A DNA stretch of 64,000 bases from Thermophagus sp052400625 (GTDB taxonomy: Bacteria > Bacteroidota > Bacteroidia > Bacteroidales > Marinilabiliaceae), in NCBI GenBank assembly GCA_052400625.1, contig JBQTGH010000005.1. One strand, written 5' to 3'. The translations under genes and the position numbers were made by a program. Under the pieces are notes generated by a model that made no database searches, had not been told where the DNA came from, and saw nothing but the letters and a program-made list of their open reading frames with translations. Below, in pieces: positions 10,136-19,497 of the stretch. Numbering within the stretch: position 1 is the first letter of the stretch; every line of letters begins with the position of its first letter.

Positions 10136-13100
10136 ATGAATATATATATTATGACCATAAAAAAAACACTCCTCTTTATTGGGATTTTATGCAGTTGTAT
10201 AAACATGTATGGAATCGACCAAACCCCCTCCTCTTATCCAAATAAGATCATACAGGAGGATGGAATCCGAATTAGTGGTACTGTTGTAGATTCTGAAAAA
10301 AATCCACTCGTAGGAGTGAATATACGACTAAAAGAGAATCCTTCGGTTGGTACTGTTACTGACGTCAACGGTCATTTTTACATGGAAGTTCCAAGTAAAG
10401 AATCTGTCCTATTAATCTCTTACATCTCATTTAAGGATCAGGAGATCCGCGTAGGCTCCCAAATCAACTTCTATATCATTCTTGAGGAAGAAATTAGCAA
10501 TTTGGAAGAAATTGTGGTAACAGGTTACGGACATCAGAAAAAAATGTCTGTAATCGGATCTATTGAAACGGTAAATCCCCAGGTGATGCAATCCGGATCT
10601 ACTAGGTCAATTTCCAATAATTTGGCAGGTCAGGTTGCCGGTATTATAGCAGTAAAACGATCTGGCGAACCGGGATACGACAACTCCAACTTTTGGATCA
10701 GGGGAATTTCAAGTTTCTCAGGAAACCAAAACCCCTTGGTTCTCATCGACGGAATAGAACGTGATCTGAACAATATCGATCCTTCAGAAATAGAGTCTTT
10801 TTCAGTGCTAAAGGATGCGTCTGCAAGTGCAATGTACGGAGTTCGCGGAGCAAACGGAGTTATTGTAATTAATACTAAAAGAGGAAAGATCGGAGCTCCT
10901 TCAGTGAATGTAAGATTCGAACAATCTATTTCTGAACCCACAAAACTACCTGAATTTGTAGGAGCTGTCGAATACATGCAATTACTGAACGAATTAAAAG
11001 AAGACAAAACACAACTACCCTATTCTCAGGAAGAGATCTATCGGACATATACCGGGTATGACAGGGATTTGTATCCCGACGTAAACTGGTTGGATGAAAT
11101 TACTAAAGACTATGCTTATTCTTCACGGGCCAATATGTCTGTAAGCGGAGGATCTGATTTTTTGCGCTACTCTCTAGTGGGATCGTATTTCAACGAAAAA
11201 GGGATATTGGAAACTGACAAAACGCTGCCATATGATACAGGAATAAATCTGGACAGATATAACATGAGGGCAAATGTGGATATAGACATCACCAATTCAA
11301 CCACATTGAGAATGAATATTGGTGGTTATTTACAGAAACGCAGAGGCCAAAACTCAAGTACAGATAACACATTTGCAGCAGCATTTACCACCAGCCCGAT
11401 GGTACATCCGGCCCGATACTCCGATGGGACTATACCTCTTATTCCATATAGAACAAACCCATGGGCTATGGCAACTCAAAACGGCTATTACATTGCCTCA
11501 TCTTCTCAAATACAATCATTGTTTTCAATCGAACAAGATTTGAAAGCAATAACTCAGGGATTGAAAGCCAAACTGATGTTCTCATTTGACTCCTACAGCA
11601 ACTCAAGGATGATAAGACCCATGACACCCACCTATCATCATGTTGCATCGGGAAGAGAAATAGATGGTAGCCTTATACACGGAATTTATAAATATGGAGA
11701 TGATGCCCTTGGTCATTATACCGAATCGGGATATGGCACCAAAAATGTTTATTTTGAATCAACCCTTACTTATCACCGTCTTTTCAACCAGTTACATGAC
11801 GTAGATGCACTGTTTCTATATAACCAACAAAGTTTTGACAATGGCAGTTTTCAGCCATATCGTAAACAAGGTATTGCCGGCCGGGTCTCTTACATGTTTA
11901 ACAGAAGATATATTGCAGAATTCAATTTTGGATACAACGGATCTGAAAATTTCGATAAAGGAAGCCGGTTTGGCTTTTTCCCTTCTGTAGCCGTAGGATG
12001 GCTAATATCCGAAGAACCATTTTTGGCATACAACCAGGAAGCAATTACAAAGCTTAAAATCAGAGGTTCAGTCGGGAAAGCGGGTAATGACGATATCGGA
12101 GGACGCCGTTTTGCCTATATGACTACCATCTTCACCGGTACAAACGGATACGACTGGGGTGATACCAGTCAAATCGGACGCGAGGGAATCACTGAAGGCG
12201 AAATTGGCGTAAACGATCTTACATGGGAAACTGCCCTTAAATATAATGTAGGATTTGAATTAGGCCTATGGAGCGAGTTAGACTTCCATTTTGACCTTTT
12301 TAGGGAGAAGCGAAGTAATATCTTCATGCAACGCAACATCATACCAAGCCAAACAGGTTTCATTACCAATCCATGGGCCAACTTTGGAAAAGTTACCAAC
12401 GAAGGTTTGGAGTTCTCATTAACATACAATAAAGAGATCAATCAGGACTGGTGGATTGGTTTCCGAGGAAACTTCACCTATGCAAAAAATAGAATTGATG
12501 AGATTGATGAGCCCGATGCAGTAAAAGGTACACACCGCAGTATTACAGGAAAATCAATGAATACGCTTTGGGGGTTGGAAGCAGTACGACTATTCACCGC
12601 CGACGATTTTGAAGAAGACGGAAGCCTGAAAAGTGATATCCCGACACACTCAGTGGGAAGCGCCCAAGTTCGCCCGGGAGATATTATGTACAAAGACCAA
12701 AACGGAGATAATGCTATAACCGATGAAGATGAAGGTTATATTGGTGGTACAGTTGACCCCCGAATGGTATATGGTTTTGGAGGTAATATAAAGTATAAAA
12801 ACTGGGACTTTAATTACTTCTTTCAGGGTGTCGGTGACACTTATCGGATCATAGGTGGTTCTACCTATTTCTTGCCGGGAAGTGGACAGGGTCTACTGGG
12901 GAATATATACAAAAACTACACCGATCGTTGGACAGAGGATAATCCATCTCAGGATGTTTTCTGGCCACGTCTGTATGAAAACCCAAACAAGCATAACTAC
13001 CGGGCCTCCACTTGGTGGAAAAAAGACATAAGTTTTTTGAGATGTAAATTATTAGAACTGGGTTACACTTTGCCGAAGAAATTTACCGGTAAAGCAGGTA

Positions 13101-13246
13101 TCAAAAGTACACGTCTTTATGTAAGCGGAAATGATCTATTCTATTTCTCAAAATTTAAAATGTGGGATCCCGAATTAAATACCAGTGACGGACTTAAATA
13201 CCCGGGAATGCGATCATTAATGTTCGGTATTGACATCAACTTTTAA
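10136..13246 (+). CDS. SusC-like TonB-dependent outer membrane transporter
   Basis: An outer membrane importer of oligosaccharides, powered by TonB-ExbBD. After a signal peptide (hydrophobic TLLFIGILCSC; ATG at 10136 or 10151) comes a carboxypeptidase-regulatory-like domain beginning RISGTVVDSEKNPLVGVNI. Next is the linker EEIVVTGYGHQKK and a plug domain with the SusC signature IDGIERDLNNIDPSEIESF and the stretch KDASASAMYGVRGANGV. The rest is a 22-strand barrel ending in the expected C-terminal aromatic residue (INF). 1036 residues is normal for the family. susD follows after 10 bp, so the two products should form the usual SusCD complex. Family assignment is certain; substrate follows that of the locus. 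Confidence 0.96.
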   Translation: MNIYIMTIKKTLLFIGILCSCINMYGIDQTPSSYPNKIIQEDGIRISGTVVDSEKNPLVGVNIRLKENPSVGTVTDVNGHFYMEVPSKESVLLISYISFKDQEIRVGSQINFYIILEEEISNLEEIVVTGYGHQKKMSVIGSIETVNPQVMQSGSTRSISNNLAGQVAGIIAVKRSGEPGYDNSNFWIRGISSFSGNQNPLVLIDGIERDLNNIDPSEIESFSVLKDASASAMYGVRGANGVIVINTKRGKIGAPSVNVRFEQSISEPTKLPEFVGAVEYMQLLNELKEDKTQLPYSQEEIYRTYTGYDRDLYPDVNWLDEITKDYAYSSRANMSVSGGSDFLRYSLVGSYFNEKGILETDKTLPYDTGINLDRYNMRANVDIDITNSTTLRMNIGGYLQKRRGQNSSTDNTFAAAFTTSPMVHPARYSDGTIPLIPYRTNPWAMATQNGYYIASSSQIQSLFSIEQDLKAITQGLKAKLMFSFDSYSNSRMIRPMTPTYHHVASGREIDGSLIHGIYKYGDDALGHYTESGYGTKNVYFESTLTYHRLFNQLHDVDALFLYNQQSFDNGSFQPYRKQGIAGRVSYMFNRRYIAEFNFGYNGSENFDKGSRFGFFPSVAVGWLISEEPFLAYNQEAITKLKIRGSVGKAGNDDIGGRRFAYMTTIFTGTNGYDWGDTSQIGREGITEGEIGVNDLTWETALKYNVGFELGLWSELDFHFDLFREKRSNIFMQRNIIPSQTGFITNPWANFGKVTNEGLEFSLTYNKEINQDWWIGFRGNFTYAKNRIDEIDEPDAVKGTHRSITGKSMNTLWGLEAVRLFTADDFEEDGSLKSDIPTHSVGSAQVRPGDIMYKDQNGDNAITDEDEGYIGGTVDPRMVYGFGGNIKYKNWDFNYFFQGVGDTYRIIGGSTYFLPGSGQGLLGNIYKNYTDRWTEDNPSQDVFWPRLYENPNKHNYRASTWWKKDISFLRCKLLELGYTLPKKFTGKAGIKSTRLYVSGNDLFYFSKFKMWDPELNTSDGLKYPGMRSLMFGIDINF

Positions 13247-13256
13247 TTAAAGGACT

Positions 13257-15158
13257 ATGAAAATGAATCGAATAAAATACATAATAGCAGCTATAATCGG
13301 AGTTGTAATAATCAGCTCCTGCTCAGATTATCTGGACAAAGAAATGGACACCGAATTAGATATTGAAATGGTGTTCGATAATAAAACCAAAGTAGAATCG
13401 TGGCTTGCTGGGGTGTACTCAGGAATACCCAACCCTGGTATGGAATGGTTAAATACTGCCGGTTGGGAAATTTTTGCAGATGACCTTACGCCCTCCCGCA
13501 GATGGCAGCAGTGGGACTGGCCCAATATTCCAAAAATATTTGGAGAATGGACTCCGAATACGCAATGGGGAGCTGGCTATTGGCAAAAAATGCCACAACT
13601 CATCAGACAGGCGTACATTTTTATAGACAGAGTTCATGCTATTCCTGATGCCGACCTACCACAAAAGGAAGTGGATTATATGAAAGCTGAATGCAGATTC
13701 TTAGCAGCTTATTATTATTGGCTGTTGGTCAAAACTTACGGACCTATTCCTTTTAAACCTGACTATATTACCCCGACAGATTTTAATCTGTCAGACTTAA
13801 TGATCGGGCAAACTCCATTTGACGAGATTATTGATTATTTGGATCAGGAGATGTTGGAAGCAGCAAAGGAACTCCCACCCTCATATCAGAGTATGGAAAA
13901 ATATGGAAGGGTAACATCAGTGATGTGCCTCACAATCCGCTCAAAGATGCTCTTATTTGCCGCCAGTCCGCTTGTTAACGGAAATGAGTGGTATGAAGGA
14001 CATGTGAACAGCAACAATGAGCCTCTCTTTAATACAACATATGATCCTGCCAAATGGGAAAGAGCTGCTGACGCTTGTAAATTACTTTTACAGGAGACCC
14101 AAAAAGCAGGGCATGAACTGTTTGTACAATACAATGACGATGGGACAATTGACCCATTCACTTCTTTAGAAGATATGTTTTGGACTGATTACTATGAAGG
14201 AAACAGAGAAATCCTCTTCCCCTATACAAAAAAGGATGACTGGAACAACTTCAAGTATTATACTACTAAGGCTGTTACACCAGAATTTGGTGGAGGTGGA
14301 GGTCTGGGAGTATACCAGGGACTGGTAGATGCATTCTTTACAAAAAACGGATTACCCATCAATCACCCGAATAGTGGATATACCGAAACAGGCTTTTCTG
14401 ACCATAAAGAAGTCAGGAACACTTCATGGACAGGTGGAACAGGAAACCCGGGAGAAATAACATCATCTGGAACTTACAATATGTACTGCAACAGAGAACC
14501 CCGCTTCTACACCACTGTCAGCTACAACGGATCTTGGTATGCTCTGGCCGAACGCAAATTCGATTTCTTCAAAAACGGAATGGATAATAATTATACTCAT
14601 GATGCACCTCAAAATGGATATCTGGTACGCAAAAAAATATTTCCAACTGACAATCCAAGAGATAACAGATGGAAATGGCGACAACCTTTCTTATATCGGT
14701 TAGCCGGCTCTTATTTAGATTTTAGCGAGGCTATAAACGAAGCCTACAACACAGGAGATGCCCGTAGAGAAGCTATCAAGTACCTAAACATGGTCCGGGA
14801 AAGAGCCGGAATACGCCAATATACATTTGATGCCGTGGATCCTGCTGACGCCAATTTTATTCGAATTGAAGATGATCAGGACGCTGTTCGTAAAGCAATC
14901 AGAATGGAACGCAGAGTGGAATTATGTGCAGAAGGATCACGTTGGGATGACATTAGGCGCTGGAAAATTGCAGAAGAACTCCCGGAAGTGACCGGGGCTG
15001 GCTACGGGATGAATTTCAGTGGCGAAAATGCCAGTGAGTTCTATAAACGCACAGAATTCCAATCACGCATTTGGGAAAAAGCCTATTATTGGTTCCCTAT
15101 TTTTATCTCTGAACTCGAAAAAAACCAAAATCTTATCCAAGCTCCCTTTTGGAAATAA
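13257..15158 (+). CDS. SusD/RagB-like glycan-binding lipoprotein
   Basis: The surface lid that captures glycan for the SusC-like barrel. It has a lipoprotein signal (IIAAIIGVVIISSC), the SusD-family N-terminal helices (KTKVESWLAGVYSG), and the conserved C-terminal features RMERRVELCAEGSRWDDIRRW and FPIFISELEKN. Length (633) is typical for the larger SusD proteins. The gene is 10 bp after susC and 21 bp before the SusE/F-like gene. Binding residues cannot be read from sequence alone; abundant Trp/Tyr in the N-terminal third (for example WQQWDWPNI) is in keeping with stacking on sugar rings. Confidence 0.95.
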   Translation: MKMNRIKYIIAAIIGVVIISSCSDYLDKEMDTELDIEMVFDNKTKVESWLAGVYSGIPNPGMEWLNTAGWEIFADDLTPSRRWQQWDWPNIPKIFGEWTPNTQWGAGYWQKMPQLIRQAYIFIDRVHAIPDADLPQKEVDYMKAECRFLAAYYYWLLVKTYGPIPFKPDYITPTDFNLSDLMIGQTPFDEIIDYLDQEMLEAAKELPPSYQSMEKYGRVTSVMCLTIRSKMLLFAASPLVNGNEWYEGHVNSNNEPLFNTTYDPAKWERAADACKLLLQETQKAGHELFVQYNDDGTIDPFTSLEDMFWTDYYEGNREILFPYTKKDDWNNFKYYTTKAVTPEFGGGGGLGVYQGLVDAFFTKNGLPINHPNSGYTETGFSDHKEVRNTSWTGGTGNPGEITSSGTYNMYCNREPRFYTTVSYNGSWYALAERKFDFFKNGMDNNYTHDAPQNGYLVRKKIFPTDNPRDNRWKWRQPFLYRLAGSYLDFSEAINEAYNTGDARREAIKYLNMVRERAGIRQYTFDAVDPADANFIRIEDDQDAVRKAIRMERRVELCAEGSRWDDIRRWKIAEELPEVTGAGYGMNFSGENASEFYKRTEFQSRIWEKAYYWFPIFISELEKNQNLIQAPFWK

Positions 15159-15179
15159 TTCTCATCTAAATGAACTATT

Positions 15180-16610
15180 ATGCACAAGATTAAAACATAT
15201 ATACACCTGGTCTTATTTTTCTTTATATTATTGATCAGTTGTAACGAAGAACCCGAATACTTCACACTTGAAGTTCCTTCTGATCAGATGAAAATCAGTG
15301 CATCAAAGGAAAATGTAATTTTACAAAAATCAGAAGAAACTGAAGAAGCAATTTCTTTCAGCTGGAATAAGGCGTCTGACCGCGGCCCGGATATTGATCT
15401 GGTCTATTACCTGAGACTGGTTCATGCTGAAATGAGGAATTTGGAAAGCGAGTTGATCAAAATAGATCAGGACACTTACACCATATCATGGACAGTGCGG
15501 GAATTAAACAACCTATTGCATGCTTGGAATATAACACCAGGGGACGAAGTTACAATTGAAGCTCAGTTATTTGCAATAGTTGAAAACTCATCAAAGTATA
15601 TGAAGCCGGAAGTATCCAAAACAACGTTCAACCTGATCGGATATGATCCTTCCACCAATATGTTTCTAACAGTTCTTTCCAATGGCAATAAACAAAACAT
15701 AAAAATGAATATGCTGGATGAAGGCGTTTACACCTGGAGCGGCGAACTTAGTGCTTGCGAGTTTTGGTTTGTCCGGAATATGGAAAACGGGTTCCCGGCC
15801 TACATGAAAGGAGATACCGAAACATCTCTTGTATATTCAGAAACAGCAGAAGGCGAGCATTTCATTGTAGAGAATCCGGAGCAGTACTATATAACAATTG
15901 ATCTCAACAATTTGGAAGTAACAATGGCTTCTACACCAATCAATCGCCTATTTTTAGTAATTTCCCAAAATGGAAGTGAGTCCATAACCCCACTAAATGA
16001 AGTTGAACCCGGAACCGGTGTGTTCTATCTGAAAAGAGAGTTTGAAATCGGTACCGAGTTTCGTTTTATTCAAAACGAAGAAGCTGTATGGCCAGCTTAT
16101 ACTAAAGGTGCAGACCCCGCAAAACTGGAATTTAATAATGAAGGAAGTGAAATGTTTAGCGTTGATAAAACAGCCACATATGTCATGACCGTAAACATTG
16201 GTGATCTGTCTTTGATATTTCTGGATGTTTACAATTCCCCAACAGGCGACATTGCGGTTGTGGGTGATGCTGTGGCTGATGCCGGATGGGATGCAGGTGT
16301 TGCTATAAAGAACTGCAAACTGGAACAAAAAGATCTCATTAACCGACCGGAAGTCATAAGTTATACAGGAAACTTTGTTTACAATTCAACCAATGGAGAA
16401 AATGCTTTCAAATTTGTCGGAGATCCTTACTGGGGTTATCAGATTTTTGCCCTGACTCCAAATGCAAATCCATTTGACCCTGATCAACAATATGCAACCA
16501 CTGAGAATATCGGAGACCTGAAATGGCAACTCCCTCCTGATACACCATCAGGAATCTATACGTTGGAATTTAATTTACACACTATGAAAATTAGTTTCTT
16601 TAAACAATAA
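15180..16610 (+). CDS. SusE/SusF-like outer membrane lipoprotein
   Basis: A surface carbohydrate-binding accessory lipoprotein. A lipoprotein signal (LVLFFFILLISC) precedes a SusE-type N-terminal Ig-like domain (EEAISFSWNKASDRG), then two or three beta-rich modules. The last module (about residue 355 onward, starting IAVVGDAVADAGWDAG) closely resembles the module in the GH31 enzyme of the same locus, sharing the GWDAG motif and a later Y/W-rich stretch. This suggests both proteins recognise the same glycan. It is the last gene of the operon and is followed at once by a strong terminator. Confidence 0.88.
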   Translation: MHKIKTYIHLVLFFFILLISCNEEPEYFTLEVPSDQMKISASKENVILQKSEETEEAISFSWNKASDRGPDIDLVYYLRLVHAEMRNLESELIKIDQDTYTISWTVRELNNLLHAWNITPGDEVTIEAQLFAIVENSSKYMKPEVSKTTFNLIGYDPSTNMFLTVLSNGNKQNIKMNMLDEGVYTWSGELSACEFWFVRNMENGFPAYMKGDTETSLVYSETAEGEHFIVENPEQYYITIDLNNLEVTMASTPINRLFLVISQNGSESITPLNEVEPGTGVFYLKREFEIGTEFRFIQNEEAVWPAYTKGADPAKLEFNNEGSEMFSVDKTATYVMTVNIGDLSLIFLDVYNSPTGDIAVVGDAVADAGWDAGVAIKNCKLEQKDLINRPEVISYTGNFVYNSTNGENAFKFVGDPYWGYQIFALTPNANPFDPDQQYATTENIGDLKWQLPPDTPSGIYTLEFNLHTMKISFFKQ

Positions 16611-16619
16611 CCGAACCAC

Positions 16620-16657
16620 ATCAACCGTGTCAGCCTTTCCAACCTGACACGGTTGAT
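16620..16657 (+). terminator. Strong terminator of the GH43-susCD operon
   Basis: A perfect inverted repeat of 13-14 bp (arms 16620-16633 and 16644-16657, arm TCAACCGTGTCAG) with a 10-base loop, followed by a T-rich tract. It starts 10 bp after the stop codon of the SusE/F-like gene. A textbook Rho-independent terminator. Confidence 0.93.
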
Positions 16658-17081
16658 TATTTTTTTATTTTTCCTTTTTCCTTTTTCTTCCATTTGGACT
16701 CTACAACACATTTTACAACCACTCTCTTAAAAAAATCATTCGTTAAAAATCAATGTGATTTTTTACAATTAACTTATGTCCATAGAGTTACGTTTTCTTC
16801 GCTACGCCTTTCCTTAAAAAAATACTCTTTTAATAGGGTAAACTCAACATTTTCGTAAATACCAGGTCTTACAAATACAACTTTCGGAACCGGCTAAAAC
16901 GGTTCAAAATGTGCCACCTATTTCGGTAAACTTGTGCCAGTCATAGGGCCTAAGCAATAAAAGATTTTGGTTCGACTTGTGTCAGGATTTTCGGTTCGAC
17001 TTGTGCCAGTTTGAGAGATCAGGGAAAAACCGCTATATCGCCCATAAAAAAGCGACATGGCGGATAAACTTGATCTTATGG

Positions 17082-17211
17082 ATTAAACTCGAAAATGCCT
17101 TAGAAAATCTATTACGAATTAAAATTGCGGCCAATCAAGTCGCAAGCTAACTTGTATCCATTCACCATAGCAGTGCTATGCCTCATTTCAACAAGTTCCT
17201 GATTGATGGCA
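17082..17211. repeat. MITE-like palindromic repeat, copy 1 (half element)
   Basis: About 130 bases match the reverse complement of the right-hand part of the element at 58947-59123, with few mismatches, including the inner hairpin CATAGC-AGT-GCTATG (17167-17181) and the flank CAATCAAGTCGCAAGCTAAC. It lies inside the IS21 relic, directly before the surviving istB homology, so it either inserted there or formed a deletion junction. The opposite terminal arm seen at 58947 is missing here. Confidence 0.75.
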
Positions 17212-17499
17212 CCTACATGAAAGAACTTAACAAACTATCAAAAGTTTATCTTTTAATCCCAGATGACTTTAGATTGCCCCCCTGATAAACAAGACAGTGA
17301 AACACTAATAGATATTATAAATGACCGATATAATCATAAATCTACAATTGTCCCGTAACAAATCCCGGTGTCTGTATGGTAGGATATTATTGGTGAAGGA
17401 ATAATTGCCGATGCAATACTCGACCGACTGGAAAATTCTTCCCATCGAACCGATCTAAACGGCCCCTTTCTAAGAAGAGATAATTTCAAACCTGAATAA
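17205..17499 (+). pseudogene. Broken IS21-type istB (helper ATPase) remnant
   Basis: Reading from 17205 gives DGTYMKELNKLSKVYLLIPD, the central part of IstB around its Walker B region. After a frameshift near 17270-17299 the frame continues ETLIDIINDRYNHKSTIV, then two in-frame stops (TAA at 17356 and TAG at 17380), then GEGIIADAILDRLENSSHRT and the natural C-terminus at 17499. The N-terminal ATP-binding half is absent. Two stops, a frameshift and the missing 5' half make it clearly dead. Confidence 0.82.
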
Positions 17500-17578
17500 A
17501 CTTATTTTACTATTGCACCATCTCACACACTGGCACAGGCTGACCGAAATGTCTGGCACAATCAAACCGAAATAACCA

Positions 17579-17663
17579 TCCGGCTTCTGACTTCCGGCAT
17601 CTGGCTTCCATTTTCTTTCTAATCATTTCTCTGCATCATGGCGTCTCTGCGTTTTTTGAGCCA
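17579..17663. repeat. Dispersed intergenic debris repeat, copy 1
   Basis: Contains TTCTGACTTCCGGCATCTGG followed by the core TCTCTGCATCATGGCGTCTC and TGCGTTTTTTGAGCC. Related blocks occur at 20761-20998, 34702-34956 and 36725-36750. Similar CTCTGCGTC...TCTGCGTTT strings are common between genes in Bacteroidota; function unknown. Confidence 0.7.
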
Positions 17664-17693
17664 ATCGGACCATCGTGGAAAGCAAGCTTCGGG

Positions 17694-17846
17694 ATGCGGG
17701 GAAGACGACAAAAAAGGGAAGCCTATATTAGCATTTTCAAACAAAATGTCACCGGTGACGTGGGTCAGCTTGCTCCGGAATATCCAATAGTTGAAAAAGA
17801 TGACTTAGTCCCCCAAAACAATACAAGGTTCAATATTTATTTTTAA
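17694..17846 (+). pseudogene. Possible 3' gene relic (about 50 codons)
   Basis: An open frame with protein-like composition runs from before 17694 to a TAA at 17846, including AYISIFKQNVTGDVGQLAPE and ending RFNIYF. It begins immediately after a debris repeat, overlaps the 3' end of the minus-strand membrane protein gene by 17 bp, and has no plausible promoter. I do not recognise the family. It may be the surviving C-terminus of a larger gene cut off upstream, or chance coding potential. Confidence 0.3.
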
Positions 17847-18495
17847 AGGCCTCAATATCGGATAAGAAATCCAATGCTTTCACTGTTTTTGTTCCGGTAA
17901 ATAATCTTATGGTTTTTCTCACCCATTTTATGTGTAGATTTTTATACGATAATTTATTAAAGAACCAGACCAGTGGAATGATCAAAAGAAAGTTGATCAC
18001 TATATATCGAACCACAAAATCCTGGTCTAAATGAACATAAATATCAATCCCCAAAAAAAGATCCAGTCCGACAATTGCATACGACCACCAAACCGGCGCA
18101 GAAAGAAAAATTAATTTTACGAATAATAATCCATGAGAATTAACCAGCTCTATCTTTTTTCTGATCTCAACAATTGGTTTTGAAAAGTCGATTTGTTGCA
18201 ATAATACCACCTGTCCGATACTACCCACTAACGCAATCAAAGAAAAGACATGAAGGATAATTCCACTTATGGCCAAATGAGTTTGCTCCCAATTATTAGC
18301 GATATACCACCCTAAAAAGATGGCTAAGAAACTAAATATTACAACCTCATAAATTCTGGATCTAAGAATTTTCTTTGTGCTGTTTTGAGTTTTTTTAAGC
18401 TGTAACGCATTCATTGATGATAAATTTAATTGGAGTGTTTTATCCAATTTATTATCGTAGGCTTTCATAATTTTATTTAATTCAACTGCTTCCAT
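17830..18495 (-). CDS. Multi-pass membrane protein partnered with ECF sigma factor
   Basis: A 221-residue protein with a charged N-terminal segment (about 1-45) and four to five membrane segments (VVIFSFLAIFLGWYIA, IILHVFSLIALVGSIG, LLFVKLIFLSAPVWW, YIVINFLLIIPLVWFF). I do not recognise a named domain. The gene starts 4 bp after the stop of the sigma factor gene, so they are co-transcribed. Such sigma-linked membrane proteins are frequent in Bacteroidota and may act as anti-sigma factors or sensors. That role is inferred from position only, as no zinc-binding anti-sigma motif is visible. Confidence 0.75.
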   Translation of the reverse strand: MEAVELNKIMKAYDNKLDKTLQLNLSSMNALQLKKTQNSTKKILRSRIYEVVIFSFLAIFLGWYIANNWEQTHLAISGIILHVFSLIALVGSIGQVVLLQQIDFSKPIVEIRKKIELVNSHGLLFVKLIFLSAPVWWSYAIVGLDLFLGIDIYVHLDQDFVVRYIVINFLLIIPLVWFFNKLSYKNLHIKWVRKTIRLFTGTKTVKALDFLSDIEAFKNKY

Positions 18496-18499
18496 TACC

Positions 18500-19015
18500 T
18501 TATATTTTTTTAAATTCTTTTTTTAATTTGAGTTTAAGTCTACTGATTTTTGTTGCCACGTTGGTTTTTGATATCCCCAAAATTTCCGCTATCTCATCGT
18601 ACGTTTTTTCTTCCAAATACAACAACATCAGCGCCTTATTCAATTCATTCAGTCTGTTAATGAATTCTTGTAACAGTTTAATATTGTGATCTAATTCTGT
18701 TTTGTTGTCATTTTGATCTTCTATAGTATAGATCGAGTCCCGGTTATAAAAATCATTTATAACCAACCATTTTTTCTCTTTCCGATAAAAGGATATTGCA
18801 ACATTAAGTGCAATTCGGTACATCCAGGTAGAATATTTGTATTCAGCATTATATTTGTCAAATGAGTTCCATAACTGAATAATTATCTCCTGCTCCAAAT
18901 CCTTCCTGTCTTCTCTATTCCTGCAATAGGAATTGACAACTTTATAGATAATCTTTTTATGCGAATCTATTGTCGTTAGAAATTTGTCTTTTTTGCTTTC
19001 CTTCATCGGTGACAT
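18500..19015 (-). CDS. ECF-type RNA polymerase sigma factor
   Basis: A 171-residue sigma-70 family protein with only regions 2 and 4. Region 2 includes DLEQEIIIQLWNSFDKY and YKYSTWMYRIALNVAISFYR. Region 4 includes LEEKTYDEIAEILGISKTNV, the helix-turn-helix that reads the -35 element. It directs RNA polymerase to a small regulon. It is followed after 4 bp by the membrane protein gene. A short hairpin-like repeat (19040-19146) fills its upstream region, and another copy precedes the MotB-like gene at 32.1 kb, so the two loci could share control, though this is speculative. Confidence 0.93.
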   Translation of the reverse strand: MSPMKESKKDKFLTTIDSHKKIIYKVVNSYCRNREDRKDLEQEIIIQLWNSFDKYNAEYKYSTWMYRIALNVAISFYRKEKKWLVINDFYNRDSIYTIEDQNDNKTELDHNIKLLQEFINRLNELNKALMLLYLEEKTYDEIAEILGISKTNVATKISRLKLKLKKEFKKI

Positions 19016-19039
19016 AGTCTGTTAATGAAATTCTTCATG

Positions 19040-19146
19040 GAATGAAACGAGCATGGCGGCTTTTTGCCACAAAAGGACATGTATAAATTTGACTAAGCCA
19101 TGCGAGTTCCATTCGGCCAATGAGATAAATAAATTATTTACGAATG
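19040..19146. repeat. Dispersed hairpin repeat R, copy 1
   Basis: Starts GAATGAAACGAGCATG and carries the partly complementary CATGCGAGTTCCATTC near its other end, so it can fold into an imperfect hairpin. The middle holds TTTGCCACAAAAGGACATG. It aligns over about 105 bases with 32009-32112, and its middle with 20709-20755. It lies 25 bp upstream of the sigma factor start codon. The rest of the gap to 19497 is AT-rich with no coding signal. Confidence 0.7.
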
Positions 19147-19497
19147 AATTTTAATGTTTATTTTATTATTCGCAGAAATATTGAAAAATCACACTTTGCA
19201 TGCATATTTTTTTTTCGGGAGTGATTTCCCTGAAACGAGTCGTTAGCGGTTAGTGATTAAAAAGGCCACAATCCTCACGAAACAGATTAACTGATGGGTT
19301 ACAATCATATCCCTAATATAATATAAACCATCCATCAATTCGTCTAAATCAACCAATCATCAATTAAAAAAAAAGATTGGTATATCCAGTCAGTCATTTT
19401 ATCGATAAACTTTTCTCAATTGTCGATTCCATTAACTAAATTATTTGAATACCAATAATTTCGCAATAAACAATACAATGTAATAAAATTTAAAATT
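19147..19497. other. AT-rich gap before the DUF1566 gene
   Basis: No gene, terminator or convincing promoter was recognised in these 350 bases. It must contain the promoter of the DUF1566 lipoprotein gene. Confidence 0.5.

Larger units (their letters stand above)
16901..17576. mobile_element. Decayed IS21-family element
   Basis: The left end (16909-17005) has three to four degenerate copies of a 20-bp motif of the form TTTCGGTnnnACTTGTGCCAG. The right end (about 17527-17575) has the same motif inverted twice (CTGGCACAATCAAACCGAAA). Multiple terminal repeats of this kind are characteristic of IS21-type elements. Between them lies a broken istB and no istA, so the element has lost most of its length. 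A palindromic repeat sits inside it. It cannot move by itself. Exact termini are approximate because no target-site duplication was identified. Confidence 0.75.
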
